Source: Heterodera schachtii (Eukaryota > Nematoda > Chromadorea > Rhabditida > Heteroderidae). Taken from it: DNA of 64,000 nucleotides. Of this stretch, positions 22,401-33,209 are shown piece after piece. The translations under genes and the position numbers were made by a program. The notes beneath the pieces were generated by a model. The model did not search any database. It was not told the origin of the DNA and saw only the letters and a program-made list of their open reading frames with translations. The DNA lies in contig SIJG01000007.1 in assembly GCA_023374025.1 (NCBI GenBank), forward strand, positions 2,732,636 to 2,796,635, given 5' to 3'. Positions within the stretch are counted from its first letter, which is position 1; the number at the start of each line of letters is the position of its first letter.

Positions 22401-23479
22401 TATTTTTTGGAACTCAATGGGCTTCTTCAAAAACTATCAAATCAAAATTAAATTTTTACTTACTTTCCTGAACCTTGTTTGTTACCTTTAATGAAAGCTG
22501 CTCATCCTTGATGTTCGTAGCATTCCTACTAAATTGGCACTTTTGTGTATTGGAAGTTGATGGGTTATTATCAGCGGCATTCGATTGATTAATAGTTCTC
22601 GGCACCAAGTGATCTGTTTGCTGTGCCATACTCTGATTTTGAACAATGGCATTCGATTGAGAAGTTGGCGGCTTTAGCATGCGATCTCTTTGCTGTGCCA
22701 TACTCTGATTTTGCACAATGGCATTCGATTGAGAAGTTGACGGCTTTTAGCATGCGATCTCTTTGTTGTACCATACTAAGATATCGATCATTGGCACTCA
22801 ATTGAGAAGTTTGCCGCATTAGCATGCGACCTCTTTGCTCTACCATGCTTTGATTTTGATCAATGGCACTCGATTGATGATAAAACGGCATCATATGTTG
22901 ACCCATTTGCTGTGCCATACTCTGATTTTGATCAAGGGCACTCGATTGGTGATAAAGCGGCATCATATGTTGACCCATTTGCTGTGCCATACTCTGATTT
23001 TGATCAAGGGCACTCGATTGATGATAAAACGGCGTCATGTGTTGATCACTTTGCAATGCCAAATCCACATTTTGATCAATGACACTCGATTGGTGATAAA
23101 ACGGTGTCATATATTCATTCCAATCCTGTTCTGTTTCCAATCCAACTGGATCGAGCAGATCTTGGAACGAGAATTGATTTGAAGCCGATTCACTATGCAC
23201 AACAGGCTCAGCCCATTGTTGATCATCAATTAACGGATTTGCCGCAAAATTTGGGCATTTTGCCTGATGTTGCTGATCATCCTCCTCATTTTGTAATGCT
23301 CTTGCGTTCATTTGATCACTTTGTTGATGATCATCATCTTCATTTTGTAATGCTCTTGCGTTCATTTGATCACTTTGTTGATGATCATCATTTGTCCCAG
23401 GCTTTTTGACTGGTGACGGATTTATTTCTTGCGTCTGATTTAGCAGTAAATACGCAATAAAAATTATTATTTTATTCAT
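19456..23479 (-). CDS. Secreted Q/N/M-rich repeat protein, second unknown family (frameshift in exon 1)
   Basis: I do not recognise this gene. Exon 1 (23479 to about 22464-22490) starts with a signal peptide (MNKIIIFIAYLLLNQTQE) followed by two DDHQQSDQMNARALQNE units, and then about eight degenerate 22-24-residue units of the type HMMPFYHQSSALDQNQSMAQ. One extra A near 22747 (CTAAAAGCC versus CTAAAGCC in the next unit) shifts the frame; the other frame continues to the exon end. Probable later exons: 22227-22080 (PVNCHNDKQHKGKEPIKTEG, basic), about 21520-21275 (QIFWRIMLSFGALPEHLNEQ), about 20960-20830, 20730-20650, about 20327-20050 (DLAIFGIEVIVAPLIGQKLF) and 19705-19456 (VDEVVNQPQ…ending FEEN). 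The last two join in phase 2 and are paralogous to 63768-62545, which supports the model. Several internal borders are uncertain. The minisatellite-like exon 1 suggests rapid repeat turnover in a secreted protein. Confidence 0.6.
22600..23130 (-). repeat. In-gene tandem repeat, about 66-72-bp unit
   Basis: Units contain, on the minus strand, CACCAATCGAGTGCC, CTTGATCAAAATCAGAGTAT and GGCACAGCAAATG. The three units between about 22850 and 23050 are nearly identical; outer ones are degenerate. They encode the MMPFYHQSSA.DQNQSMAQQ units of the gene at 19456-23479. Confidence 0.85.
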
Positions 23480-24379
23480 TTTTCAAAATAATAAATATTT
23501 TTTTGCTATTAAATAAAAAATTATAATTCATATTTAAGCATAATTATTTTCATTGACTATATTGATGGCAAACGTCTTTTGCATATTTACAAAAAATTGT
23601 TTTTCATACAATTAATAATATGCCGAATTACGTCAGTAATAAATATTCTCATTGAATTATTATGTTAATTAAATACCAAATTCAAATAAATATTAGTTAT
23701 TAAAAAATCCATAATTAGGGCTGTAGACAGTCAACAATTCTGATGATCTTTAACAAATTTAAATATTCGAAGGTAATTACTGATTTTAATTGCTCAAAAT
23801 CATATTAAATAAAAAGAAAATTTAAATAAAATGCCAACAAAAATTTCAAAATGAGATGACCAATAAAAAAAAAGAGGGTGCAGAGAAAAATATATACCTC
23901 TCATTTTAGCGTACTATTTCTTTATTAACAGCGAAAACAGAAAATGCTTCGTTCGTTCTATAGAATTTATTGCTTTTCTGTCTAGAGTTATGCTTCAAGT
24001 TTAGCATACGGATAGAGAAAAAAATAATAATAATAATTGATTTTTGAGTATAATTGAAGGCTTTTAAGCCCAAGTTTTGGTTGTATAATAACCCACTGAG
24101 CCACTGCAATCTCTTTATTTGAACTGGGAGGCACAAATTGAAAAGGTTGTATAAATAATTGAAAGTGTAATTAAATTCCCGATAACTGCTTTCCGAAAAA
24201 TTTTGAGCGTCGGAATTGAATCCCTCTGATTTGCTACATTCAACGCGTGCTGACGCATTCTTAAATCCGCCAAATGGGTTTGCGCGTTTCTTAATACCGC
24301 CAAAATGGGTTTGCGCGTTTCTTAAATTTTAAAGGTAAATGTTCGGTAGACACCATTTGAATATGTGTGGCATTATGTT
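23480..24379. other. Upstream region of the second-family gene and unassigned DNA
   Basis: A/T-rich. A duplicated unit of about 40 bp with CCGCCAAATGGGTTTGCGCG occurs at 24268-24330 (two copies, the second with one extra A). The minus frame 24303-24115 crosses this and is not convincing as a gene. Confidence 0.4.
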
Positions 24380-24660
24380 ATTGTTAATTTCCCCCTAAAT
24401 TGACCAATTAAAAAATGCCAAAAAATAAAAAATGCCAAAAAATGCAAATTTAAAACTCACCCAAATTTTTGAATCGTTAAAATAAAAAAGAATGTAGTAT
24501 TAATGAATAGAATAATCTACATTTTTATATGTCGATGTTTGTTTGCTCTTTAACCAGCTTTTTTCATCATTCATTCAAATTTTTGTCAAAATTTTGTCAA
24601 ATTATTCCTTCTAAATGTTCATTTGATTGGCATTCCATCGCTTTCCCATTTAGAGGTATT
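24380..24660 (-). pseudogene. Relic of the two-domain family (end of domain A and exon 3 border)
   Basis: On the minus strand this parallels 57650-57420 in the intact gene at 56694-58276: AATTTTGACAAAAATTTGAA, GCAAACAAAC/CGG with the ACATATAAAAATGTAG-type stretch, the CACCCA exon end before a GTGAGT donor, and the following intron with CCAATTAAAAAATGCC. The reading frame is no longer conserved. Only about 280 bp remain and both sides lack further family sequence. Confidence 0.65.
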
Positions 24661-25141
24661 GGGGACTAAAAAATAAAAACTAAAAAGTACCTAAAATCGA
24701 GATTATTGGAATTACTTTTACTATTTTTTAAATGGCGAAAATTTAAATTAGTCAAATTGGCCATCAAATTCTCCCGAATTTTCAATTTTTAATTTTATAA
24801 TTTGGCATGAATTGATTGGTTAAGTTCATAACGTGGGCGTATTAAAAAAAAAAAAAAATTAAATCCGGGTTTTAATTGGAAAAAGAGGATAATATAAAAA
24901 TTAAGCTAATTAAAAGTGAATGTTATTTTTTAACAAAAGAAGAAAAAACAAGAATAAATTTTGATAACATTAATTTTGAAACACGTAGAATTTTTAGAAG
25001 GTTTTCAAGCTTTTGTTAATTATTATTCGTGGTTTTAAATGTATAAAAAAATGCAACAAGCAAAAATTTAAATGCGTCAAATTTAAATTTACCATCAATT
25101 TGTTCTTCCAAATTTTCTTTTTCGAATTCCTTTTTTCACTT

Positions 25142-26746
25142 TTATTCAGTAAACCAAAGATTTTCTTTGAGCTTTTCACTTTTTCCTTTACATATTTTTT
25201 TCATTTTTTGCTCAAATTCCTTTCTAAGTATTTTGACAGCATTTGTCGATTCGTTGAACCCTCTTTAATACTTTCATCATAATTCAATTCCACCTCATTT
25301 ACCAATTCCATTGCATTCTAATCCAATCATATGCTTTGTCACAAGAATACTTCGCAACAAAATTAAAATTGCTGATAACCTCAATTAAGCTTAGAGCTTT
25401 GCCAGATTCACCAACAAATATTGGCCTAATTACCGGTGATAATTGTATCGATTCATTTGGACTTTTAGCTTAATTAATATTATTTATTTTAAATATTATT
25501 AAATTGTTTTATAATAGCATATACCTTCGGCATAAAGCCGGAACAAATATTCGTAAAAAATACCAAAATATTTACGTTATTTTAGACAATTTAAATCATC
25601 TTCACAAATGGCTTAAAATTGGTGCCAATTCTTTCTTATAAAATAAACAACGGAAAGATAAGATTCATATTTTTTCAAATTCTCTTTTAATTGCGAATTT
25701 TTTTTGGTGAATCGCTGAAAAAATTTCTGAAGGATTGTCGCTGTTTGTCCTTTAACGAATTTAGAAAACAATAAGTTATAAATAAAAATAAGCACAAATT
25801 AATATAAAATGTAAAAAAAATTAATTAATTTTTTTCTCAGAGCTCACCCATTTCTCTGAATCATCGAATTCGGAATACAAAATAATCAAATGATTGTCAT
25901 TATTAATTGTATTTATAACTCCGTCATCATCTCCTTCTTCTTCGTCTTCTTCTTCTTCGTCTTCTTCTTCCTCTTCTTCTTCCTCTTCCTGTTTTTCTTC
26001 CTTTTGTTCTCGCCTTGCTGCCGCTTTTTTGAACATTTCCCCCAAATCTTCTTCGAATTTTTGTCGGATTATTTGTTCGACACTTTCATTTGTTTGCCAT
26101 TCATTCGCTGTGTTAATTGCCAATTGCAAAATCATTTCATTAATTGGCATTTTTTGTTCATTTTCCAATTTTAATACATAATTCAATCTGTTCTCATTCA
26201 ACAATTTTGGTTCAAAATTTTGTGAGGGCAAGTACAATTTGTTTAATTTATATCTATAATCTTTACTCGACGAGATTTAAAATAAAATTGCGAAATTTTG
26301 ACCAGACAATGCACCGCATAAATTATTGGCCCTTCAATTTCAAATTCTTTTTTAAATACAAATTTTGGCTTCACTCTTGGGATTCCGGCGTATTCTCTAA
26401 ATAAATATTCGTACAAAATGTCCAAATATATCCGATATTTTTGGCATTCTGTCCGTTCATATTTTTCAAATTCATTAGCTAGTTTGTCACATTGCCAATT
26501 CTTTCTCATAAAATAAACAATGCCAAGGTTAGCTTCATATTTCTGTTTTGAATATTGGCTGATTTGAATTTTCTGATCGTTTCTCACAAATGCAATTAGC
26601 ATTTTGTCGTCTTCCTAATTAAAAATGATTAACAAATTAATTACCTTTATTAATTAACTCACTGATGAAATTGCATTTGAAATATGAATTAAAATTTGAT
26701 TAATAATAATAATTTGAAAAGGGATTAGAGAAAAAGAATAAAACAT
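25142..26746 (-). pseudogene. Two-domain secreted family, copy 4 (several disabling changes)
   Basis: Exon 1 at 26746-26663 (MFYSFSLIPFQIIIINQI… SNA-ISS) is an intact signal peptide. Exon 2 runs 26614-25848 (EDDKMLIAFVRND… NWQCDKLANEF, ECQKYRIYLDILYEYLF, VKPKF) with a one-base frameshift near 26245; the downstream frame resumes FEPKLLNENRLNY and includes an extreme acidic run (about 25 E/D residues) before EFDDSEKW. Exon 3 (about 25795-25525) lacks the usual TTAG-ATTGATGAC border and has stops after NWHQF and after LNCLK. Exon 4 (25468-25142) has a deletion in DWA..DYAMELVN that breaks its frame. It is clearly a dead gene, although its promoter module and exon 1 are preserved. Confidence 0.85.
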
Positions 26747-26859
26747 TATGTTTTTCTTGAAAAAATGATTAAACATCCACTAATTATTGTTTCAATTCCT
26801 TTACATAAAAAGTTGATTAATAATTTTAAAAAAAAAAGATATTGCCTAATGAAATAAAG

Positions 26860-26975
26860 TAATTATGAAAATGAAAAATGGAAAATCATACAGACTTATA
26901 AATGGATCAAAATTGATTTTAAATAATGATCATAAGTAGGATTATCCAAATATACTTAATACAATTACTTATTAT
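26860..26975 (-). promoter_or_regulatory. Upstream module of copy 4
   Basis: On the minus strand: GATTATCCTACTTATGATC repeat (26930-26950 on plus as GATCATAAGTAGGATTATCC), then TTTATAAGTCTGTATGATTT about 145 bp before the exon 1 ATG. It matches the blocks upstream of copies 5, 8, 10, 11 and 12. Confidence 0.5.
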
Positions 26976-27169
26976 ATTAAAAAAAGGAATCCAATAATTA
27001 GCTACGAGGCACATATACCCACCTTTTTTTCTTAATGAGGCCAAGCAAGGCCGGTCTGAAAGGCCTGGAAGTCTGAATTTTCAGAAAAATCTACTTGATA
27101 AATTTTGAAAAGAGGGGCTCATTTTATGAGGGTGTCGAAATTTTCGTGAGTGTAATATGCAAAAAAAAA

Positions 27170-28110
27170 CTAATACATAAATTTGTTTTATTAATTTTTT
27201 TTACAGTGTAATGAATTGGATAAAAAAAGCGGTTAGTGATTTACAAGAAATACTCAGAAGGACGAACTGGAAAAATATTTAAAGTTTCGAGTTTTTCACA
27301 TCATAAGTTGAGCTCGGACTTTTAGGCATGAAAATTTCTTAAATAGGCAACTAAAATAGGCACGAAAAATGTGAAAAAAGGCATAAAAATGAACAAAAAC
27401 GTCAAAAAAGGCACGAAAAATTGGAAAAAGGCAACAACAATCATCATTTTGGACAACAATTTATTTGTCAAATTAACAAAAAAGTTTCTAATAGACCTTT
27501 TTTTTTTGCTCTTCGGGCCAAATATTTTTTTCTCCTATGTTATAGCAAAAATTTGAGCACAAAAGGAATTTTTTATCGGTTTTGGACTAAAAAAGACAAA
27601 TTTTGGTGTTTGTTTTGGTGTTAAAATTTCAATAATTAATAAAATGGAGGTCCGGCGGTGCCGATAGGCGCCGCCGGGAAAAATTTTAGGAAATAATAAA
27701 AAATATAAGAAAAGTTGCAAAATTTTCAAAAAAATTTCCATTTTTTTCAAAAAATACTCAAACAGGCATGAAAAAGGCACCAAAAAGTTCAAGCTTCAAA
27801 CCAAGCTAAAAATTCGTTTTTCGTGCGTATTAGGCCATAGCAAGTTAGCAAAAGAAAAAAAGGCATATGCCTCAAATCCGGGCCCTAGTCATAAATACTC
27901 AACTACATAAACGATGAAAACAACAAAAAAGTCAACAAAAACAAAACGCCAAAAAGGGGAAAGGGAAAAATTCAAAAAGAAAACAAAAAGGAAGTATCAA
28001 ACGAACAGAAGAAGGAGGAGGACAAAGATAAGAAGGAAAAATTGAAGACGACGAAGAATACGACGAATGATCATTGAAGAGAAGAAAGAGGGATGATTAT
28101 TTTAAATATT
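27170..28110 (+). pseudogene. Split fragments of conserved gene X
   Basis: After a TTTTTTTTACAG acceptor, 27207-27270 reads CNELDKKAVSDLQEILRR, the same exon as at 46200. At about 27900-28100 lies a second block (GATGAAAACAACAAAAAAG, AAAGGAAGTATCAAACG, GATAAGAAGGAAAAATTG) equivalent to the lysine/glutamate-rich tail of the open frame at 32807-33208, but frame-broken. Between the two pieces sits a MITE-like element (27308-27886) in place of the missing middle. Parent gene unknown. Confidence 0.55.
27308..27886. mobile_element. MITE-like element (hAT-type terminus)
   Basis: The right end reads GCCTCAAATCCGGGCCCTA, i.e. TAGGGCCCGGATTTGAGGC; the left end TGAGCTCGGACTTTTAGGC is an imperfect match. 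TCATAA occurs next to both ends, a decayed target duplication. The interior has AGGCACGAAAAA words and the GC patch CCGGCGGTGCCGATAGGC at 27651. Confidence 0.6.
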
Positions 28111-28228
28111 GACAAATTCATATGACATTTTGGAAAATATAAAACAGTTAATGATTTTTTAAATCAAAATCATATGAGAGATAGGAATCGTTCTTTTCAA
28201 ATTGCTGTGGTACAAAGAATAATAACAC

Positions 28229-28563
28229 GGTACTTTTCCGTTATGGGGCCTAAATTTGAATTTTCAACAAATCGAACAAAGGGCGCACAGAATGGGCACA
28301 AATTTTTTTGTTGTTGTTGCCATTGCATGAATTAACTAATGACATTTGCTTTCCCACTTCACCACTCGATTAAGCATAAATTAGCGCAGAAAGGCCATAC
28401 CATGGCACTTAAAGATTTTAAAAATCGTGGCGCAGATACATTTCAGGAATCTTAGCTGAACTCCAGATACAATTTTGGCGTGTAGTTTTTGCAATTTTGC
28501 GTGCCCATTGTTGTGATTTTTAAAAAATTCAAATCTAGACCCCAAAACGGAAAAGTACCGAAC
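28229..28563. mobile_element. Foldback element with CGGTACTTTTCCGTT ends
   Basis: CGGTACTTTTCCGTTATGGG at 28229 and following CCTAAATTTGAATTTT are mirrored by AAAATTCAAATCTAGACCCC and AAAACGGAAAAGTACCG at about 28520-28561. A solo related end (CCGGTACATTTCCGTTTTGG) occurs at about 33314. The target duplication was not identified. Confidence 0.7.
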
Positions 28564-28805
28564 AAGCCAATAAATGTCTGCTGGATGCCAGGTTTCAATA
28601 TATCTAAAATTCAAAACTTTGTCTACAAATTAGAGGATTTCTGGATAACTTGACGTGACCGTGCACCCGGCAAAAAAGCAGAAAAAATATTTTTTATTTT
28701 AGAAAATATAAAATGTTTTTAAATGTATAAAAAAGCGAAAATTTAAATGCATTAAATTGGCCATCAGAAATTGTTCTTCCAAATTTTCATTTTCTAATTT
28801 CACTT

Positions 28806-30477
28806 TTATCCAGTAATCCAAAGAGTTCTTTCTAGCTCTTTACTTTTTCCTTTACATATTTTTTTCATTTTTTGCTTAAATTCCTTTCGCATTATTTGAT
28901 CAGTTTTCGTTGATCCATTTAAATCCTCTTTATTATTCTCATCATAATTCAATTCCACCTCATTTACCAATTCCATTGCATAATCTTTGGTAGCCCAATC
29001 ATATGCTTTGTCACAAGAATATTTCGCAACAAAATTAAAATTGCTGATAACCTCAATTAAGCTTATAGCTTTGCCAGTTTCACCAACAAATATTGGCCTA
29101 ATTACCGGTGATAATTGTATCGATTCATTTGGACATTTGGCTTAATTAATATTATTTATTTCAAATATTATTAAATTGTTTTATAATAGATATATACCTT
29201 CAGCATAAAGTCGGAACAAATATTCGTACAAAATGTGCAAATGTTTACGGTACATTTGACAATTTGTATTATCTTCACAAATGGCTTCACATTGGTGCCA
29301 ATTCTCCCTTATAAAATAAACAACACAAAGATGCTCCTCATAGTTTTCTAAATATTCTTTCGAATATTTGTTGATGAATTGCTTAAAAAATTCCTCAAAA
29401 TTTGTCGCCGCTTGTCCTTTCACGAATTCAGAAAACAAAGCATCTTCAATCTAAATAAGCATAAATTAATATTAAATGCAAAAATAAAAAATAAATAAAT
29501 AAAATATTTTGATTCCCATAAAATGCTTAGTGAGTAATTAATTTTTCAATGTAAGTCAAAAAATCTAAGAATTTTAAAAAACGAAAAACAGAAATTCTTT
29601 CAACCCAGAAAATTTTAATGTTTGGGCTTTTGTAAACTTATATTTTTTGAATTTTAACTTTTTGCTAAACAATACAAATTAATTGGAAATAAAATGCATT
29701 TAAAATTAAAATTTTCTTTTTTCATTTCTCACCCATTTCGATGAATCATCGAATGCGGAAAACAAAATAATCATTTGCCCCAAATTTTCATCAAAATTTT
29801 GTTGGATTATTCCGTTTAAACTTTCATTTGTTTGGCATTCATTCGATGTGTCAATTGCCAATTCCAAAATCATTTCATTAATTGGCATTTTTTGTTCATT
29901 TTCCAATTTTAATTCATAATTCAATCTGTTCTCATTCAACAATTTTGGTTTATAATAATAAATGAAGAATTTGTTTAATTCATATCCATAATTTCTCCGT
30001 CCGTTATTAAAATAAAATTGTAAAATTTTGACCAAACAATTAATCGCATAAATTATTGGTCCTTCAATTTCAATTTTTTTATATTTAAATACGAATTTTG
30101 GCTTCATTTTTGGAATTCCGACATATTCTCTGCTTAAATATTCAAACAAAATGTCCAAATATTTGCGATATTTTTGGCATTCTGTCCGTTCGTATTCTTC
30201 AAATTCATCCGCAATTTTGTCACATTGCCAATTCTTTCTCATATAATATAAAATGCCAAGGTGTGACTCATATTTTTGAATTGAATATTCACTGATTTGT
30301 ATTTTCTGATCATTTCTCAGAAATGCAATTAGCATTTTGTCGTCTCCCTAATTAAAAATGATTAGATAAATTAATTACCCTTATTAATTAACTCACTGAT
30401 GAAATTGCATCTGAAGTGTGAATTAAAAAGAGATGAATGAAAAATTGAAAAGGGATTAGAGAAAAAGAATAAAACAT
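28806..30477 (-). CDS. Two-domain secreted family protein, copy 5 (intact)
   Basis: Exons 30477-30397, 30347-29733, 29450-29198 and 29140-28806 join in frame to 427 residues. Exon 1 is a signal peptide (MFYSFSLIPFQFFIHLF… SDA-ISS). Domain A: GDDKMLIAFLRND, HLGILYYMRKNWQCDKI, ECQKYRKYLDILFEYLS, MKPKF, GPIIYAINCLVK, NEQKMPINEMILELAIDT, IIQQNFDENLGQM. The acidic linker of the sisters is deleted here, and the domain ends at SAFDDSSKW. Domain B: IEDALFSEFVKG, HLCVVYFIRENWHQCEAICE, CQMYRKHLHILYEYLFRLYA, then exon 4 AKCPNESIQLSPVIRPIF, CDKAYDWATKDYAMELV, a KEFKQKMKKICKGKSKEL helix and TLWITG-stop. All borders are GT-AG with conserved phases (0, 0, 1). No stops or shifts are seen. Function unknown. 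Confidence 0.85.
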
Positions 30478-30599
30478 TATGTTTTTCTTAAAAAAATGAT
30501 TAAACATCCACTAATTATTGTTTCACTTTATTAACATAAAAAGTTGATTAAAAATTTAAAAAAAAAATATTGCCTAATGAAATAAAGTAATTTTGAAAA

Positions 30600-30830
30600 T
30601 GAAAAATGGAAAATCATACAGCCTTATAAATGGAGCAAAAATTGGTAAATAATGATCATAAGTAGGATTATCCTAATTTATTTAATATAATTATTATTAT
30701 GTTAAAGAAAGACATAATAATTAAAAATTGGGGTTGATCATAAGTAGGATTATCCAAATCTACTTAATATATTATTTATTATATTAAAGTATGACGCCAT
30801 AATCGTAATATGAATATTAGTAATATTTAA
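30600..30830 (-). promoter_or_regulatory. Upstream module and GATTATCC repeats of copy 5
   Basis: GATCATAAGTAGGATTATCC occurs at about 30652 and again at about 30736 (with AAATCTACTTAATAT), preceded on the gene side by CAGCCTTATAAATGG (minus: CCATTTATAAGGCTG) at about 30619, about 145 bp upstream of the ATG. Confidence 0.5.
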
Positions 30831-30959
30831 ATTAAATTAAATTTATTTTTTAGAACAATAGATTTTCCTTATCGAAAAAATCTCAGAAAAACAAATATTT
30901 TTTTTGAAAAATTTCGGTAATTTTTGGGTCAAAAAGGTTGCTTTAATAGAAGAGGACGA

Positions 30960-32070
30960 TTGAAGAGAGGATTTTTGAGGAATGCCCAAATATGCATATA
31001 AATCGCGAAATTTATGCACCAATTTCCAAAATATGCATATTGAAGTTCATCCTATAAATTTCAAATCATGTTTAAAGAATTTTCGTTGATTTCAGACCCT
31101 TAAACACTTTAGTGAAATTACTAGGGCTGGGACAAAATTATTAAATCACAAAGTATTTAACAAAAATCCTGAATATTGACCAAATATTGAGAATAAAAAA
31201 ATTAACTGATCATAACGATTACACAAAAAATTTTTTCATTAATTAAACTTCAAATTTTTCGAGATTTTTAATGCTGTTTTCCAAAATAAGTAAAATTATA
31301 AAAATCAAAAATTTGGTCATGAAAAAAAAAAATTATAAAAATAAAAATTTCAGGCCAAGAAAAAATAAAATATATAGAAGTGGAAAAAATATACATTTAG
31401 AAATTAGTTTAATTCTTAATTAATTTGTCAAATACATATGAATGATGACTTCAAGTGTCAAAATAAATATTATACATGCTTGATCACTGATCATCGAAGA
31501 ACATCATCCCTAATGATAAATTTTAAATGTTTTGAAGTGGGAAGGGACTGTTAAGCACGGCGGAGCATTTATTAATTACTTAATTACAATTTGCAAAATT
31601 CAAATTTAATTGTTTACAAATGCCCTTCAATTCGTTAATTAATTTTTCAAAATTGATATCACTCTGATTTCTGCCAATTTTTGTATGTAATGAAATTTGA
31701 TTTTAAATAATGATCATAAGTAGGATTATCCAAATATACTTAATATAATTTATTTATTATATTAAATAATGAGGCAATAATTAATCATAAGTAGGTTATC
31801 CAAATATACTTAATATAATTTGTTTATTATATTAAATTTAATGACGCAATATTTAAAAATTTGGATCAATTATAAGTGGATTATCCAAATCGAATTAATA
31901 TAATTTATTTATTTTTATTATATTAAATAATGACAATATTCAAAATTTGAATTGATCTTAAAATTCTTTATTATATATCAATGTCATAGAAACTAGTAAA
32001 AAAAATTTCATCATATTAATACTATTTTTTACATAAAATTGTTTTTTTAATGGTTAAAATTAAATGCCTC
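30960..32070. repeat. Orphan GATTATCC repeats and MITE debris
   Basis: At 30983-31135 ATGCATATAAATCGCG words and a TAGGGCTGGGACAAAATT end (31122) indicate a decayed member of the MITE family at 3865. At about 31705-31930 three tandem units of about 85 bp contain AAGTAGGATTATCCAAAT or close variants followed by TTAATATAATTTATTTATTA. They are not next to an intact gene start. The rest (31140-31700) is A/T-rich with nothing supported. Confidence 0.6.
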
Positions 32071-32127
32071 AAATTTGCCATCAGAAATTCGTTTTTTAAT
32101 TCATTTTCTAATTTTTTTTTCACTCTC

Positions 32128-32629
32128 TTACATAGTAAACCAATGGGTTTTTTCGAGCTCTTTACTTTTTCCTTCACATAATTTTTTCATTTTTTGCTCA
32201 AATTCAATTCGAATTTCCGATAAATCCGTTGATTCATTTAAATCATCTTTATTATTTTCATCAAAATTCAATTCCACCTCATTTACCAATTCCATTGGAC
32301 GCAATTCGGTAATCAACTCATATTTGTCGTTGCAAGAATATTTAGCAACAAAATTTAAATTGATAACAACATTAATTAAGCCGAAAACAAAGCCCATAGA
32401 ACCAATAAATAAAAGTCGGAACAAATATTCGTTCAAAATGTTAAAATGTTTACGATATTTTTGACAATTGGTATTATCTTCACAAATGGCTTCACATTGT
32501 TGCCAATTCTCTCTGGTAAAATAAACAACACAAAGATGCTCCTCATAGTTTTCTAAATATTCTTTCGAATTTTTGTTGATGAATTGCTTAGAAAATTCCT
32601 CAAAATTTGTCGCCGCTTGTCCACAACCG
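32128..32629 (-). pseudogene. Truncated copy 6 with exon 3 fused directly to exon 4
   Basis: A single open frame on the minus strand runs from GQAATNFEEFSKQFINK (32629) through HLCVVYFTRENWQQCEAICE and CQKYRKHFNILNEYLFRL straight into LFIGSMGFVFGLINVV and exon 4 sequence, ending EKTHWFTM-stop at 32128-32130. The end of exon 3, intron 3 and the start of exon 4 (about AEAKSPNESIQLAPVIRPI) are missing, yet the frame stays open. Upstream, the family match ends abruptly at the join with the gene X fragment (ACAACCGAAGTATAAATGG at 32623), so signal peptide and domain A are absent. Confidence 0.8.
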
Positions 32630-33208
32630 AAGTATAAATGGGGTTTTAGAGCAATTAAATTAATTAAATTAAATTAATTATTAAATCAAATTAAATAAAT
32701 CGTATATTATATTTTTGGTGGGTTAGTTTTTCAACTATTTTTGTAAAATTAAAGAATATTTTCTCACAAAAATTGTGACCGCCACAGAACAAATTATAGC
32801 CTAATTTTGTTTTCCTATTTATTAAGAAGCAACGAATGGCTGTTGTTGGAAGAAATTGGGACACAATTTGTGCAAAATATGGGAAATCCGAAGAATTTAA
32901 GCGCATTGTTTGTCCAAACTTGGCCAAAATTGGCACTTTGCAGTTTAGTGGCGCAAAAAATTGAGACAGAGTATGGCACATTTTTCCCTTCATGGACATT
33001 TGTGTGTGATATAATCATAAATGCCATAAACGATGAAAACAACAAAAAAATCAACAACAACAAAACGCCAAAAGAGGGAAAGGGAAAAATTCAAAAAGTA
33101 AACAAAAAGGAAGAATTAAATGAACAGAAGAAGGAGGACAAAGATAAGAAGGAAAAATCGAAGACGAAGAATACGACGATGATCATTGAAGAGAAGAAAA
33201 AGGAATGA
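32623..33208 (+). pseudogene. Gene X fragment: conserved helical segment with a lysine-rich tail
   Basis: I do not recognise it. The open frame 32807-33208 gives EWLLLEEIGTQFVQNMGNPK, TWPKLALCSLVAQKIETEYG and FPSWTFVCDIIINAINDE, with a tail of mostly K, E, N and T. Just before it, TTTCCTATTTATTAAG could be an acceptor, and 32623-32660 (QPKYKWGFRAIKL) matches the 3' end of the exon at 46200-46340. The good amino-acid complexity of the first 70 residues suggests a piece of a real gene. Its 5' part is missing because the locus is joined to copy 6. Related pieces lie at 27.2-28.1 and 46.1-46.5 kb. It could still be transcribed, but nothing proves that. Confidence 0.5.
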
Positions 33209-33209
33209 T

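Noticed and set aside
22623..23409. Plus-strand frames opposite the Q/N-rich exon
   Set aside because: They are shadows of the minus-strand repeat exon, which has a signal peptide and a sensible start.
28381..28614. Minus-strand open frame encoding 77 residues
   Set aside because: It overlaps the inverted-repeat element at 28229-28563 and has no recognised pattern.
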